DNA of 64,000 bases. Source: Sitta carolinensis (lineage: Eukaryota > Chordata > Aves > Passeriformes > Sittidae). Under the pieces are notes generated by a model. The model worked only from the letters and a program-made list of their open reading frames with translations. It ran no database searches and was not told the origin of the DNA. Below, piece by piece: positions 1-11,833 of this stretch (positions are counted from its first letter, which is position 1; each line of letters begins with the position of its first letter). The translations under genes were made by a program, and so were the position numbers. The stretch spans positions 19,882,501 to 19,946,500 of the forward strand of contig CM063283.1 of NCBI GenBank assembly GCA_032173965.1, written 5' to 3'.

Positions 1-3000
1 GGCAAAATTTTGTATGGGTAACCAGATGTATTTAGCTGTGATACTGAGAAAACACATGTAGATAATATATGCTTTTAAAAATTAATTATTCTGGAATACT
101 GATGTTGTTTGTGACCATGATTTCACAACTACTAAGCTGCTGAATATTCTTACTGGTGATATAGAGATATTAGCACTTATAAATGTTATGAAATTGTGGG
201 TGAATTCAGTGGTAGTAAATGATGTGAGAAACTTTTAATAAATTCATATTGGTTAATTTAAGATTTAAGACCAGATTAACTTCCAGTTCAAGTAATTTTA
301 CTTCAGCAGAAAAATTCAGTTTTTATATGAAACCTCAGTTTAAGAAAAAAATTTTCTGTCTTGAATTACATTCTTTTCTTATCTAAATGTTCTTGAAAGT
401 CACCTATCAAAACATCAGTCTTGTGTAAAAAGTATTAATGCTTTCTGTGGCAGTAAGGATTTGAATGTCCGTGTGATAATTATTAATTCTGATGTTCATT
501 TCTAATCTTCTAATGACAACCATTTGAGATTATGATAGGGAGGTGGGAGTGGGATTTTTAGGTGGGAGTGAAGAAGATGCTGTCCTATTAAATTGTTGGC
601 AGGTTTTTGGTTTGGTTTGTTTTTTGACTTGACTGCTTATCCTGAAAACATTTTAAATGAATACTGACTTGAGAAGACCACCATATATTAATGAACTTTG
701 TTTGAAGCTAGCCTTAAAACCTTTGGGTCCCAGCATCCAGTGTATTAGAACACATGGCACAAAGAATTGTGAGCTGGACTATGATGTGTCACTGCTTTTG
801 AGATGCACTCTGCTTTCTTCTTTCCTCTTTCTAAATTTAAACAGCTGTTTCAGGTATTCTTTGAAGTCAGTATCTATTACTGCTGGCATTTCAGTGCCAT
901 GTGGTTGTGCATGCAGCATGACTTAATCCTCTTCTCTTCTGAATCTAAATACCTCAATAAGGTAACCAACTCACAGGTTAAGTTTTGTTAGTAATTCGTG
1001 ATTTTCATTTTTTTAATATTACCATAGTGCATATTCTCTTCCCCTTCCATACTGCATATCCACCTTCCCCTTCCTCCCCCATCTCTCTCAATGTTTCCCA
1101 CCATACTGCCTGTGAAGTCAGAAAGAAAGCCAGTAATATCAGATGCAACACCAGAATTTGGAACTCTTCAAATTTATGTCAGCCAGCAAATTACAGTTTT
1201 GTGGATGGAAAGCTTCCTGAAGGAAAGATGAACTAAAAGAGATGCAGTATAGGGGTCAAAGCAACAGAGGCAGAACTTGTCAGTTACTAATCCAGGTCCT
1301 GCTTCTGTCTTTTCTTCATCTTTAACAAGTAAAATTTTGTGCCTGATCTCAGATTCATTAAAATGGAAAAACAGTGTTAACTTACTGTAACAGATTTTGA
1401 GAACTATTATTAATCTAAATAGGTTTTAAGTGCAGTAATTAAACAAAATAAACTAAGGAAACTATTGTTTTTTATAATTTGTGATTTTTATACAATAATG
1501 TCATTGAAATAATTGCATTTGATATTTGATGTTACATGCTAACAAGTTAAATTGATGGGAGAAATTGTGTGTCTTTATGAACCTGAGTTTTTAAGTGTAT
1601 ACTTTAACATTCTATCAGGAATAATGGTTATTGTTGACCACAGTTACTGAGCTGTTTTTAAAATCACCAGCATGATAAAACAGTCAATACTGCAGAGATA
1701 AACAGGTCAGGGCTTAATCTACCCCTTACCTTGTGGGCAGGTGAAGGGGTTTGCATTTTCTATTCAGCATCAGTACCAGGAATCGATAACATTGCAGCCT
1801 TCTGCTAGGATTTACCAAATGAAAATCTGTTACAGGAGTTAACTCAGCTCCTGAAAACTGTCCTTTGGAGCCTTGCCTGTCTTCATTCCCACTCCCCATG
1901 GAAAGATAAGGCACAAAGGAATGCAGCTTGCTCAAGTTGTGGATAGTTCTGGTGAGGCTGCTACTAGACTGATGATCCCAGCCATGTGTGTTTGGTTTGT
2001 GTAAGGCAAGTACTACTTTGCTGTCACTGCTATGCTGTGTTTACTATTGATGGAAGTGTAATATTTGGAGGTGTGAGTTTTTGTCTTGGCTATCTACTCT
2101 GCATCCATCAGTGGATTGAGGAGTTTGCCGAAGTTCTGATTCTCTGAATGAGTCAGTTGCTTCAGCTCGGTGTAAGTTTGTAACCCTTAAGTCATGTTTT
2201 TGCACTTCAGTTTAATGATACTGTTTTATATTAAGAGAATAGTCTTGAGTTTTCTGTAAGCAATTTCTATAGATAGATCCTGTAATTTTTTTTTAATTCT
2301 AAATGTAACATCATAGTGTGTAGGTTCAACGTGGACCTCTTTCATGGAATGCTTTTAGGGGGGGGCACAGGTGGGAAAATAGGTGCTGTTCCTGGTATAT
2401 GATGCACCTGAAGCAGGGCTGGTGCTGCTATCTTGACCAGAATTGGGCATAACTGTGCAAGGATCTAATTTATACAGACTTTTTTTAACTTCAATTAGTT
2501 AATATTTTTGGTATGACAGAAAATGGCACTCAGCCACATGATGTTACTCAGAGAGACCAGTTAGTCGTAAATGTCATTTTCCCATAACATTTACAGGAAC
2601 TGGATGTTCTCTAAAAACAACTTTAACACACATTTTATATAAAAATAAATGCCTGGGGCTGCATTTTCATCCATGGGCAGAGTAGGCACTGTGCCTATCT
2701 CTTATGCTAGCCATGGCCTTATATTACCAGTCATCAGCAGTGGTAAAGTTTAGAACTTTCCATACTGCCATGCTCACTTATTCTTCTGAACTGAAGGCAT
2801 CCTACTGGTGCTGCCAGCCCTGCTACTCAGTGTCCACTTGCTTCTAGACAGGTGGAACTTGTCTGCAAACTTTGTTAATGCACTCTTCATGCTTGGAGCA
2901 CAAGAATTTATGTGCTAAAATTGTGATTTAAATTACATAGATTAAACATGGTAAGTTAAATAAAGATACTTTAGTACTGAATGGCACTGTTAGGGAAGAC

Positions 3001-6000
3001 TGAGAGTTTGCCATTATTTGGAGGAATGAGGCTGGTTGTAAACAATTAGACAACCATTCCTCAGAAATTATATAGGTGTTGTCACTGGTTTGCAGGAGAA
3101 TTCTAATTCCATTACTTCTTGAGGGTTTTGTTCTGTTCATGCCCATAAGTCTTTATTACATACTTACATCCTCAGACAAAAGTAAGCCCTTTTTCTGGTG
3201 TGCTTATTTCCTGAAGAAGCTCTGTGTATGTGTTTAATAAACTCTGAGTGTTTGAAACTGGGCTTGGGTGGCACACCATTTCTTCTTTTTTGTCAGAAAA
3301 CATAAATCTTAATTGTTACTGCAAATTTAGCTTGAGATATTTTTAAATTTTCCTTGATGTTAAGTTGCATGAAGCGGTGCAGTTGAGGCTTTTACCAGGT
3401 TTGCTAATACAGTTGCAACTTTTTCTGGTAGCCAAGACTGTAAGTAATAACGTTATCAGCAATACTGTTAATATCAAACAGAAGTTTCATTTTGAAGCTA
3501 AATATACATCTTTTTCTATAGACCTGATAATGTAAGGGTGACCATTTTGTCTGAGATAGGCTTGGCCAGCACTTCTTGTTGGAGGCACAGGTGAAAAGGA
3601 TGGTAGCAATGCATTGTGGCAGGGTTAACTAGCTAAACTTCAAAGCTACAAGTGATGAAGTTTGCAGATCTTTATGACCTTTGTATCAGAACTTTTTCTT
3701 ATGCATTGCAAATTGCTTCTGGGTACAGTTCTAGGTACTGAACCTCTATAGTTCTGGTGACTTAGTGACCTGGCAGGTAATTAATTTTCTTGCTATCCAT
3801 TGTAAACCTGCTAAATATTTGGAAGCTGTATTTTCTTTTCTCCCAGTAGACCTTTGGACAGTGGTGGCACTTGGCGAATTATCTAAAGATGCAATGTCAA
3901 TGCAGGTTTTGTCTAAAACATTTTAATCCTGAGCAAAGGTGCTCTGGTTCAGCATTTAAGTTTACATGGTTTCTCCAAATGGATCCTCTTCAAAGAGGAG
4001 TAACACATTGTTTTAGACTGTAGGACAGGAAGCTGCACTGGAGACCTAAAGATGATAGTTTGAGAATGCTTCTAATGGTTATAGTTCTAACCAAGGTGTA
4101 CTTCACAAATTTAATTCACAGTTCAATAGCAATTGATAGTTTAAGTAGCTTTGTCACCTGTGATGAATTGTTTAACTGAAGAACATCTTTTACTCTCAGG
4201 TCTGTTGATTATGATGTGCTGAAGTAAGATTCTCCCTTTTTTTGTGCAGCCTTGGTTGTTCACTGTGTTAAAAATCAAATACCCTGCTTAAGAGTCAAAG
4301 AAATTGGATCCTTTATAGTCGTATGTCCTCTCAGAGTGCCAAGGGTGATTGTGGTGTTTTGGGTTTTTTACCTACTTGAGTGTGTGTTTAGCAGCTGGAG
4401 TAATTTCCTTGCTTTGTAAAATAAATGTTTCCCTATTTCCTAGGGGGGAAAAACCCCCTAAATTGTTGGGATGAAAAAAAGTGAATTTAACTAGTTCTAG
4501 CACTTCTGTGATCAATGATTTCTTAAACTCTTAAAATTGGTCTGAGCAGTCTTCCTAAAGCCAAGGGAGATAATGACTTACTTTTTTTAATCTTTAGTTT
4601 TTTCCAGTGTTCTTTGCCTTTCAAAAACTGTCATAGGAAAAGGCTTTTTGAGGAAGGAGCAGGGTCACGTACATGTATACTTCCCTTGTGCCTTCATATG
4701 AAGACTTTGTGTTCTTTGTTCTTTAGGGAACTGTGAATTCAGTTGAACATTCTGTGCCTTGTTAGTGTACCCTAAACTGATTTATAACTCAGTATAGTTA
4801 TGTGACGTTTGGCTACATGCCCTACTTGATCTCTTTCCTTGGCCTCTTCACTGATGGTCTGTGGTATTCAGGTTATAGTTTCTTGTTTCAGATGTCACTG
4901 AAAATGAAGGAGCTCTGTAGCATGCTTTCATGTACAGTATGTTTCTGATGTAATACATTTTAGTTTTTATCATTCATTTATAATGTGGTTTTAGATGCTG
5001 AAAATAAGAGTTCTCTCTAGACAGATCTTACAAGTTGTTTAGTTAACTTCTTTAATCTAGATATTTGAGAGGGTCATTTACAAGTTATAAAATGTTAGCA
5101 ATGTCAGTTCCTGACTTCTCCCGCCCAGTTAATCCTGACTAAAATAAGGAAATTTTGCTATCTACAGAGATGACAGTAATCCTGTAGAGCTCTAGGTGAT
5201 GGGTGGGAACAAGCAGGGGCCTAGAAGACCCTTTCCAAAGTGGCTGCCCCTTTGTATTACCAGGGTTCATTTTCCTCCCTCCTCCTTTGTATGGGTTAGC
5301 AACGTATGTAAGCTTGGCTGTTCCTGTCAGCTGTTGTCTGCTGCTTTGCCAAAAGGGAACCTGTGACTCTCCCGGCACAAGCCTAAGCATTCTCTACCGG
5401 TTGGTGTCGTCCCCGCACCACCCTCGTAGGCAGCTATTTGTCTTCTGGAATGGGCCTGTAGTGAAGCTGTTCTTGCTGACTTCGCTGCTGAAGCTTTCAT
5501 CCCCCTGCTCTGCTTACTCATATGCATACAAATGAACATGCTCATTTATGTATTAGATATATCTTTAGAAACACAGATTTTAGAGGTTTTAGGGTTGCCA
5601 AGGTTCCTGGTGGCCTTTTCATTGAAGACAATTCAGTATTTAGTATGGGAACTTAGTTTTTGGCTGCTAATTAAAAAACTTTTCTCTTTACATGAAAGAG
5701 TATATAGTAGTATTTTGCAAGTTAAGAAGAACGTTTCAGATTTAAGCATTAACACTTAAGCATTGTATTTTTTTCCACACCTTCCTACATCCAGGTTAGT
5801 GTGTTCAATACTGGATTTCAGATATTTAGACCAAATGTGGCATTGTTACACACTCAGGTTCAACTGACCAATATAAATCACTTTCCTTTTTCTTTTGGTA
5901 TGGTTGTTTTTTTGGTAACAGAATGACTCTTCTGAGGTATACAATTTGCTTGACCAGGGGGTAGCATTTTGAAGTGGAAAACAAAAATAACTGTGGCATT

Positions 6001-9000
6001 TATTAGGCTTCATCTGAGAAACCTCTTTGTGGCTAAGCAGAATAGAATCATGTTTGGGAATGTGATGGGTGATGTTGGTTTCAGGTAGGCCAAACTTATA
6101 TGTGATGAAATTTCCTTATTTTCTTCATAATTATACTTAATTACTGAAAGCTGTATAAATTGTACCAAAAAAAGATTAAAACCATTGAAAGCTGACAGAA
6201 TTCAGCTTAAACTCAACTCTTAGACAGTTTTGTCCATGTGCTAAAATTCAATGTGTAATTAAAATGTGAGTTTTATGAGCGCATTAGTTTCTATTTTTAA
6301 GCAGCCAGTTTTATGTGGGTTTTTTATGGCAGTAGCATCATGCTGCTTTGTTTCAGTTTTTAAAATTTTTCTTCGTTCTTTTACTCTGTCATTGCGATAG
6401 TTGCTATGCAAACATTAGATAACCTTTGCGTCTCTAAGAAAAGAGGACAAAGTTTTAAATCAGCTGTCTGCAATGAATTTGAAAGAAAATGCTTTAAGTA
6501 TTAGGTTCAAGGCAGATTTTAAGAACTCCATCCATCATTTAAGTGCAACTGTTGTGTTCCTTCCCAGGCCTTTGGAAATCTATAAAGGATGATGAAGTCT
6601 GATGTATTGTTTTGCATCTTTGGCATGTATGCAAGATGAATGTTTTTCTTGTCAAGAGTGAATTTTTTTCCCATCCGCGTTTTCAGTCATGTTCACTAGA
6701 GCTTTGTGTTACCCTACCTGACGTCTGTAAAGCTTTGGGAAGTTTGGGCACGAGCAGTTAGGTGGTTGTGGGCTCTGGTTTCTCAACTTTGAGCAAGCAG
6801 CATGAAGCAGAATGGCTCAAGTTCTGCTGCTTTGCCTCAGCAGCCACTCTCTGGTGGTCACCTGGCCAGCCTGCAGCTGAAGTCAGGCAGCTCTGTTACA
6901 TCATCCTCATGTACATGATGAGCTGCAGCAGCAGGCATGACTTCTGCAACAGGCAAAAAGTGCATGCATTTATCAGCTTGAATGATCAAGGTTATGGTTT
7001 TGAGTTGTGTGGAAAAGTTGCCTAGCAAGGTTGGGTTGAACTTTCACCCCCAATATTTCCATATTGCTATTAAAGGAGGGTTCTATGATGATGTTGCTGA
7101 GTGTTCAGCCAGCATTCATTGTTTGCATGAGCATTCACCTCTTCGCGTTCACACCAGCCCTGCTGAGAACAGTTGCTTTGGGAGGTGTTTTTCATACTGT
7201 TTTTAATTGGTGGCTACAGGCTACCTCAGAAAATCCTCAAATGCATTCTGCTAGAAATTGTGAACAGTCTAGAAAAGTGAACTGTAACTGCCTGAGAGTG
7301 CTCCACTGGTGCATTGGAGTGAGTGCAGCTACTGAACTTCAGGAAAATCATGGGGTACTGGACATGCAATCAAAGTGATTTTTGTCTTGCTGACAGAATA
7401 CATAGCAAACCTCAAAATCAGCATAGTGTACTGAGAGGTGTTAAGAGTCAAAGTGTCCATTACTTCACTTAAATCACAAGACCAGGCACTGTATTTAGAA
7501 TTTTTCATCAGTGATTTTTACTTTCTTGGAGCTGAGTAATACAGTTTAGTGAATAATTGAACCAACCAAGCTTTCAGCTACATGAAGAAGCTCAACCTAA
7601 ACCCTAAGGGTGCCGTGGCAGAATCTGTTCAGTATGAAAGAAAAAACCTAAACAATTAAAAATTATTGCTAAGACACAGTTTTTAAGTTCAAATCAACTT
7701 AGTGACAAGATAAAGTGTTGAGGGAAACTATTAATGAGACAGAACTACAGTTTTATACAATGGCTTTAAAGATACATCTTCCTACATTGTAAACGCCTTG
7801 GGATTCTCTGACTTAGATATTTTAATTGCTTTTTAAATGAACTTTTTTCAGGTAGTATCACACCCAGGATTTGAGAACAGCTGCTTGTAGGAAAGGTCCA
7901 GAGGAGCTGTAGTTGTCTATGCTAAACTCTGTGTGGTGAAGAATTTCTCCTGAAGAAAAGCAGCAGTCTGTTAAAATCTGTCACAGAGGGGAAATTCACC
8001 GGAGTAAACCCAGGCTTTTTTAAGTCCCGTGACAAGTGCAAAATTGGCAATTCATCATAGTATTAGGTAAATAGTATGGCTATTCTGTTGCTCAGCACAA
8101 ATCAAGAAATAATTTGATTTTACTAATACTGATGGGGAGTAGAAACTATCCCTTGTCTTCTGGGTCAAATCTCTAAAAATTCTGCTGTCAGCAGATGTTT
8201 GTCAGTGGCGGAAAGGGAAGTGACGGGAAAGGAACAAAGGGTCAATGCAGTTTGATGGGAAGTTGACTTTCATTTCTGGAAGATATATTCTTTACATGTT
8301 TTCACATTGGGTGTTGTGAAAAATTACTATAAAGAGAAATTTAGATGAAGAAATGAGTTACATCACTTTTATTTTATTTCACTGTCTTCTTTTACTTCTA
8401 ATTAACAGAAGCAAGCATTTTAATCACTTAAAACTAGGAATACCAATTGATTAATACCCAAAACATGTTAAGAAATCTGATATAATAAAGGAGTGTAATA
8501 CAGAGGTGGTGGTGGGGAAAAACAGCAGCAAGACAGTTTAATCATTATATCTCTGTCTAATTATTTTGGAATTTTACCAGTATAAATGAGAGCAAAATTG
8601 GTCCTGTAAGTATTAAGTGAAGAATGTTTTCCTTTTTAAGCTGAGAAAGACAGACTATGGTAAGAAGAGTACAGGCTTTTGATAGATGTTATGATTTGTG
8701 TTAGGCTAGCAGTATTGAGAGTACAGATGGTACTTTAGATTCTGCTAAAGCAGTAATTAGTGATAGGAGTCATCCTTTGTTGGATTCGGAGCAGCTGAAA
8801 TTGTCTCTTAACTATGGGGAGACTTTTTTCGTTTTCTGCTTAGTGCTTTTATCAAATTTATTGCATGCATACCATTCCTGTTAATCTTTTTTCTTTGCCC
8901 TATTGCAGTCTTTTGACTTCTTCAGCTCATCCTTTCTACTCAGACACACTTTTTGAAGACTGTCACTTAACTCTGGTTCCTAACATATCTGTTCATAATG

Positions 9001-10731
9001 TAGCTAAGTTTTCTACTTTAAAACTTGACACTGGATATTTAAAAAAACTAAGTAATCATTTTAAAAACTGCAAGGACTCTGCAGACGTGACAGAATAGTG
9101 GGCAGAATACTTTTTAAGGGGCTCAGGATACTGATATGGGGTATTGTTTTTGTACTGTGAAATTACATTTGTTCTGGTTGCTAGAATTCTTTTCAGTCTA
9201 TATATACACTATACAGTGCCTTCTTCCCTGGTTCTCTAGACAGAGGTATAAACTTTGCTTGTTACAAGAAAGAATATGTTGGAAACATGGTTGCGACTTC
9301 CATCTCACTGCCAGGTTAATAATACACAAATACCTGAATTATCTTTGAAATTAAATGTCTCTTTATATTTATATTTTTAGAAGCATGTTGAAAATAACTG
9401 CTTCATATTTTCTTCATGTTTAAAGCAAAAAAAAAAGTTACGAAAAAGCTCACACTAGATATTTTGGCTTAGCCTCTAAATCCCTGTATGCATGATACTA
9501 CAACAATGCATATGTTAGTACCAGCTTTCATTTTTCCTAAATAAATAATTGAACCAGGATTTTTCAGGATTTAAAACATCAAATAAAGGGGAAAAGAACC
9601 CTTACTTCTCTCCTAAAATTGCATTTATTTTTGTATTAAGGAAGAGGAGAACATACCACAGAAACATTTTTGCCTGTTAAGAGGAGCTTGAAATTAAAGG
9701 TCTAAACTTTTCTAACATTTTCTACACATAGGACTCTGAAGAGCAGTGCTCAGTAGTTCCAATTTGCAAGTAGGACAGTACAATAGACTTAATTGCAGTT
9801 GTTCCTGTGAACAAAGATATGACAGGGTTTGGCCCTTAATTAATGGTGAGGACTGTAATTTTGCATGCCACGCAGGTGTGAGTTATAAACACACTGAAGT
9901 CTAATATTTCAAGGTGCTTTGTCGGAGCTGGTTTTCATTCCCTGCTTTCTGAGTTAATAGCCACAATACTGTTGACCATCTTGCAGAATAAGCCTAAAAG
10001 AGTGCAGTGTGCTTTCTGATTCTCACACTCACGTGTTTGACCATGATTAAAAGTTTTTTTCATCAGAACTGACAGTTCTCACTCTTGTGATTTGACACTT
10101 GCACGCAAGACACAGAAGAGGGAAGCAGTGTGTATGAGCTGAAAAGTTTGTTAGCAATTAAACTAGTTGCAATTCTTTCTTTTAGACATAGCACAATCTT
10201 AATGTAAAGTAATGTTTGTGGCAGTTTATACATCGCTCTGAAAACTACTGTGGAAGTTGTTCAAAAGTACAGTAAAAGTTTAGAGACGTGTGTGTACATG
10301 TCTACTAATATATAGCATATGCATGTAAATGCAGCAGAGAGAGAGGCAGTAGCTCTACCTAATATATTACAATACTACTGGACTCCTTCCACAGCTTTAA
10401 ATGCAGTCATGATTTTATCCGAACATTTGGAAAGTGTGTGTAATTCATAACTCTCTTCTTCTTTAATGTTACATTAATTCCTTGTCTGTTGCCTCTCCAG
10501 AAATTGTTTTAAAGACAACTTTTTAACGCTTGATATAGTCACCCTATATATGATTCACCACACATCTTCTAGATCTCCTGGTGCTGTTTTGGGGTATTTA
10601 ATTGTTTCTCTGTCCTCACCCCTCTTTTTTTTGGAAGTGACTTTTTTAAAAAAAAAGGTATCTCAACAGGAAAAAGCCAGAAGCGCCAGTGCTTGCCAGA
10701 AGAAGCTTGCTTCCCACCCTCTCTGCCTTAC
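1..10731. other. Intronic sequence of FILIP1L (left part of the giant intron)
   Basis: AT-rich, non-coding, with no recognisable exon or full-length mobile element. Open frames here are at most about 110 codons and lack splice or codon support. A local rise in GC and CG dinucleotides occurs at about 5200-5520. If the 10.7-kb promoter assignment is right, this is the intron between the short-isoform first exon and the large coding exon beyond the left edge. Confidence 0.7.
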
Positions 10732-10895
10732 CTTGCGCTGGCGGGCTATAGCAATCCCGGGTGCTGCGGTGCTGCGGGGCGCGGGCGCTGCGCGGTGGCA
10801 TCGGGGCTGCTGCGAGCATTCCAGCGCTCCCGCGGAACAATGAGGGATGGGCGCGCGGGCGGCCCGAGCCTAGGCACCATTACGTCAGCGCCTTG
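10732..10895 (-). other. FILIP1L: Probable non-coding first exon of the short FILIP1L isoform
   Basis: GC-rich segment inside the FILIP1L giant intron. On the minus strand it ends with a near-consensus donor, GCGCAAG|GTAAGGC, with the exon ending at 10732. The start site is not known. A TATA/CArG-like decamer at 10896-10905 would place it roughly 20-30 bp to the left, near 10865-10880. No long minus-strand open frame begins inside the segment, so it would be 5'UTR. Human FILIP1L has a shorter isoform lacking the N-terminal roughly 240 residues that starts inside the large exon and is made from an internal CpG-island promoter (established knowledge, recalled). The position here, after the third coding exon and before the large exon, is what that isoform needs. 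The assignment is inferred and needs transcript evidence. Confidence 0.6.
10880..10887. promoter_or_regulatory. CRE/ATF-like site
   Basis: TTACGTCA, which reads TGACGTAA on the minus strand, differs by one base from the palindromic cAMP-response element TGACGTCA and is a standard CREB/ATF target. It lies 8 bp from the CArG/TATA decamer in the CpG island. From memory, a CREB/ATF site in the human FILIP1L promoter was reported as methylation-sensitive in tumours. If that recollection is right, this site would be its avian counterpart. Confidence 0.6.
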
Positions 10896-10905
10896 CCATA
10901 TAAGG
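10896..10905. promoter_or_regulatory. CArG box (SRF site) overlapping a TATA-like element
   Basis: CCATATAAGG is a perfect CC(A/T)6GG decamer, the serum response factor consensus. It also contains ATATAAGG on the plus strand and TTATATGG on the minus strand, so it could work as a TATA box in either direction. It is surrounded by GC-rich sequence, where such an AT core is unlikely to be background. SRF control would suit a filamin/actin-linked gene, but that is inference. Confidence 0.55.
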
Positions 10906-11027
10906 CGCGGTGCAGCCCCGCCGCGCTGCCCGGGGCGCTCCGCTGCGGCCGCTCCGGGGCGGCGCGGATCGCCTCGGCCACCGCGGGCCAGCGGGGCTCC
11001 GCTCGCCCGGGGCACCTCTGTTCCTCT

Positions 11028-11560
11028 GGGCAGCCCGGCGGGGCTCCCAATGGGCAGCAGCCGGGGCTCCCAATGGGCAGCCCGGCGGGGCTCCCAATGG
11101 GCAGCAGCCGGGGCTCCCAATGGGCAGCTCAGCTCGACTCCCTCTGTGCAGCCGGGGCTCCCAATGGGCAGCAGCCGGGGCTCCCAATGGGCAGCAGCCG
11201 GGGCTCCCAATGGGCAGCAGCCGGGGCTCCCAATGGGCAGCAGCCGGGGCTCCCAATGGGCAGCAGCCGGGGCTCCCAATGGGCAGCAGCCGGGGCTCCC
11301 AATGGGCAGCAGCCGGGGCTCCCAATGGGCAGCAGCCGGGCTCCCAATGGGCAGCTCAGCTCGGCTCCCAATGGGCAGCAGCCGGGGCTCCCAATGGGCA
11401 GCAGCCGGGGCTCCCAATGGGCAGCTCAGCTCGGCTCCCAATGGGCAGCAGCCGGGGCTCCCAATGGGCAGCAGCCGGGGCTCCCAATGGGCAGCCCGGC
11501 GGGGCTCCCTCTGTGCAGCTCGGCCCTGGACAGCTCAGCTGGCCCTTGGCAGCTCGGCAC
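11028..11560. repeat. 23-bp GC-rich minisatellite, 19 CCAAT-bearing copies
   Basis: Tandem array with core CTCCCAATGGGCAG followed by a variable linker. I count 19 copies of the core, starting at 11044, 11067, 11091, 11114, 11158, 11181, 11204, 11227, 11250, 11273, 11296, 11319, 11341, 11365, 11388, 11411, 11435, 11458 and 11481. The usual spacing is 23 bp. Linker types are CAGCCGGGG (most common), CCCGGCGGGG and CTCAGCTCGG. Two diverged copies reading CTCCCTCTGTGCAG (11137-11150 and 11506-11519) bracket most of the array, and degenerate units trail to about 11560. Each core has one CCAAT pentamer and an imperfect foldback. The unit has no stop in any frame on either strand and 23 is not divisible by 3. 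This produces long overlapping open frames on both strands that should not be taken as genes. Confidence 0.95.
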
Positions 11561-11815
11561 TGGGTGCTGGCTCCGGCTGAGCCCAGCACTGTGTGAAACA
11601 CCGATTGTCCAGCAGCTCAGGGCCAAGAAGAATGTGCGGAAGGTTTGGGTTACGGCAGTTCCCCTAGCGCCGATAATAAAGTCGTTAGAAGTTGTTACTG
11701 ATTAGGTACAATGTTTTCCACTTAGTCCCGCAGCCTAGACTTTGAAAACTGAAAAAACTAAATTACAAGTCATCTTGTTTAATTAGTTTTTCTAAGGGAA
11801 CTTTTTCTGGCTTTC

Positions 11816-11833
11816 TTTTTTTTTTTTTTTTTT
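11816..11833. repeat. Poly(T) tract, 18 nt
   Basis: Uninterrupted T run about 250 bp to the right of the minisatellite. Confidence 0.9.

Larger units (their letters stand above)
10735..11030. promoter_or_regulatory. CpG island core, putative internal FILIP1L promoter
   Basis: This is the only strongly GC- and CpG-dense block in the window, set in sequence that is AT-rich for kilobases on each side. It holds many CG dinucleotides, GC boxes such as CGGGGCGGCG, the CRE and the CArG/TATA element, and it merges on the right with the CCAAT minisatellite. Together with the donor at 10731/10732 on the minus strand, this supports promoter activity towards lower coordinates. The element order (CRE, then TATAAGG) also suits initiation on the plus strand near 10925-10935, so a bidirectional promoter is possible. 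I see no clear plus-strand donor close by. Confidence 0.75.

Noticed and set aside
10693..11705. Long overlapping open frames (up to about 314 codons) on both strands with Gly/Ser/Pro/Ala-rich repeats
   Set aside because: They arise because the 23-bp minisatellite unit has no stop in any frame on either strand. The same peptide period appears in all frames, with no splice, start or family support.
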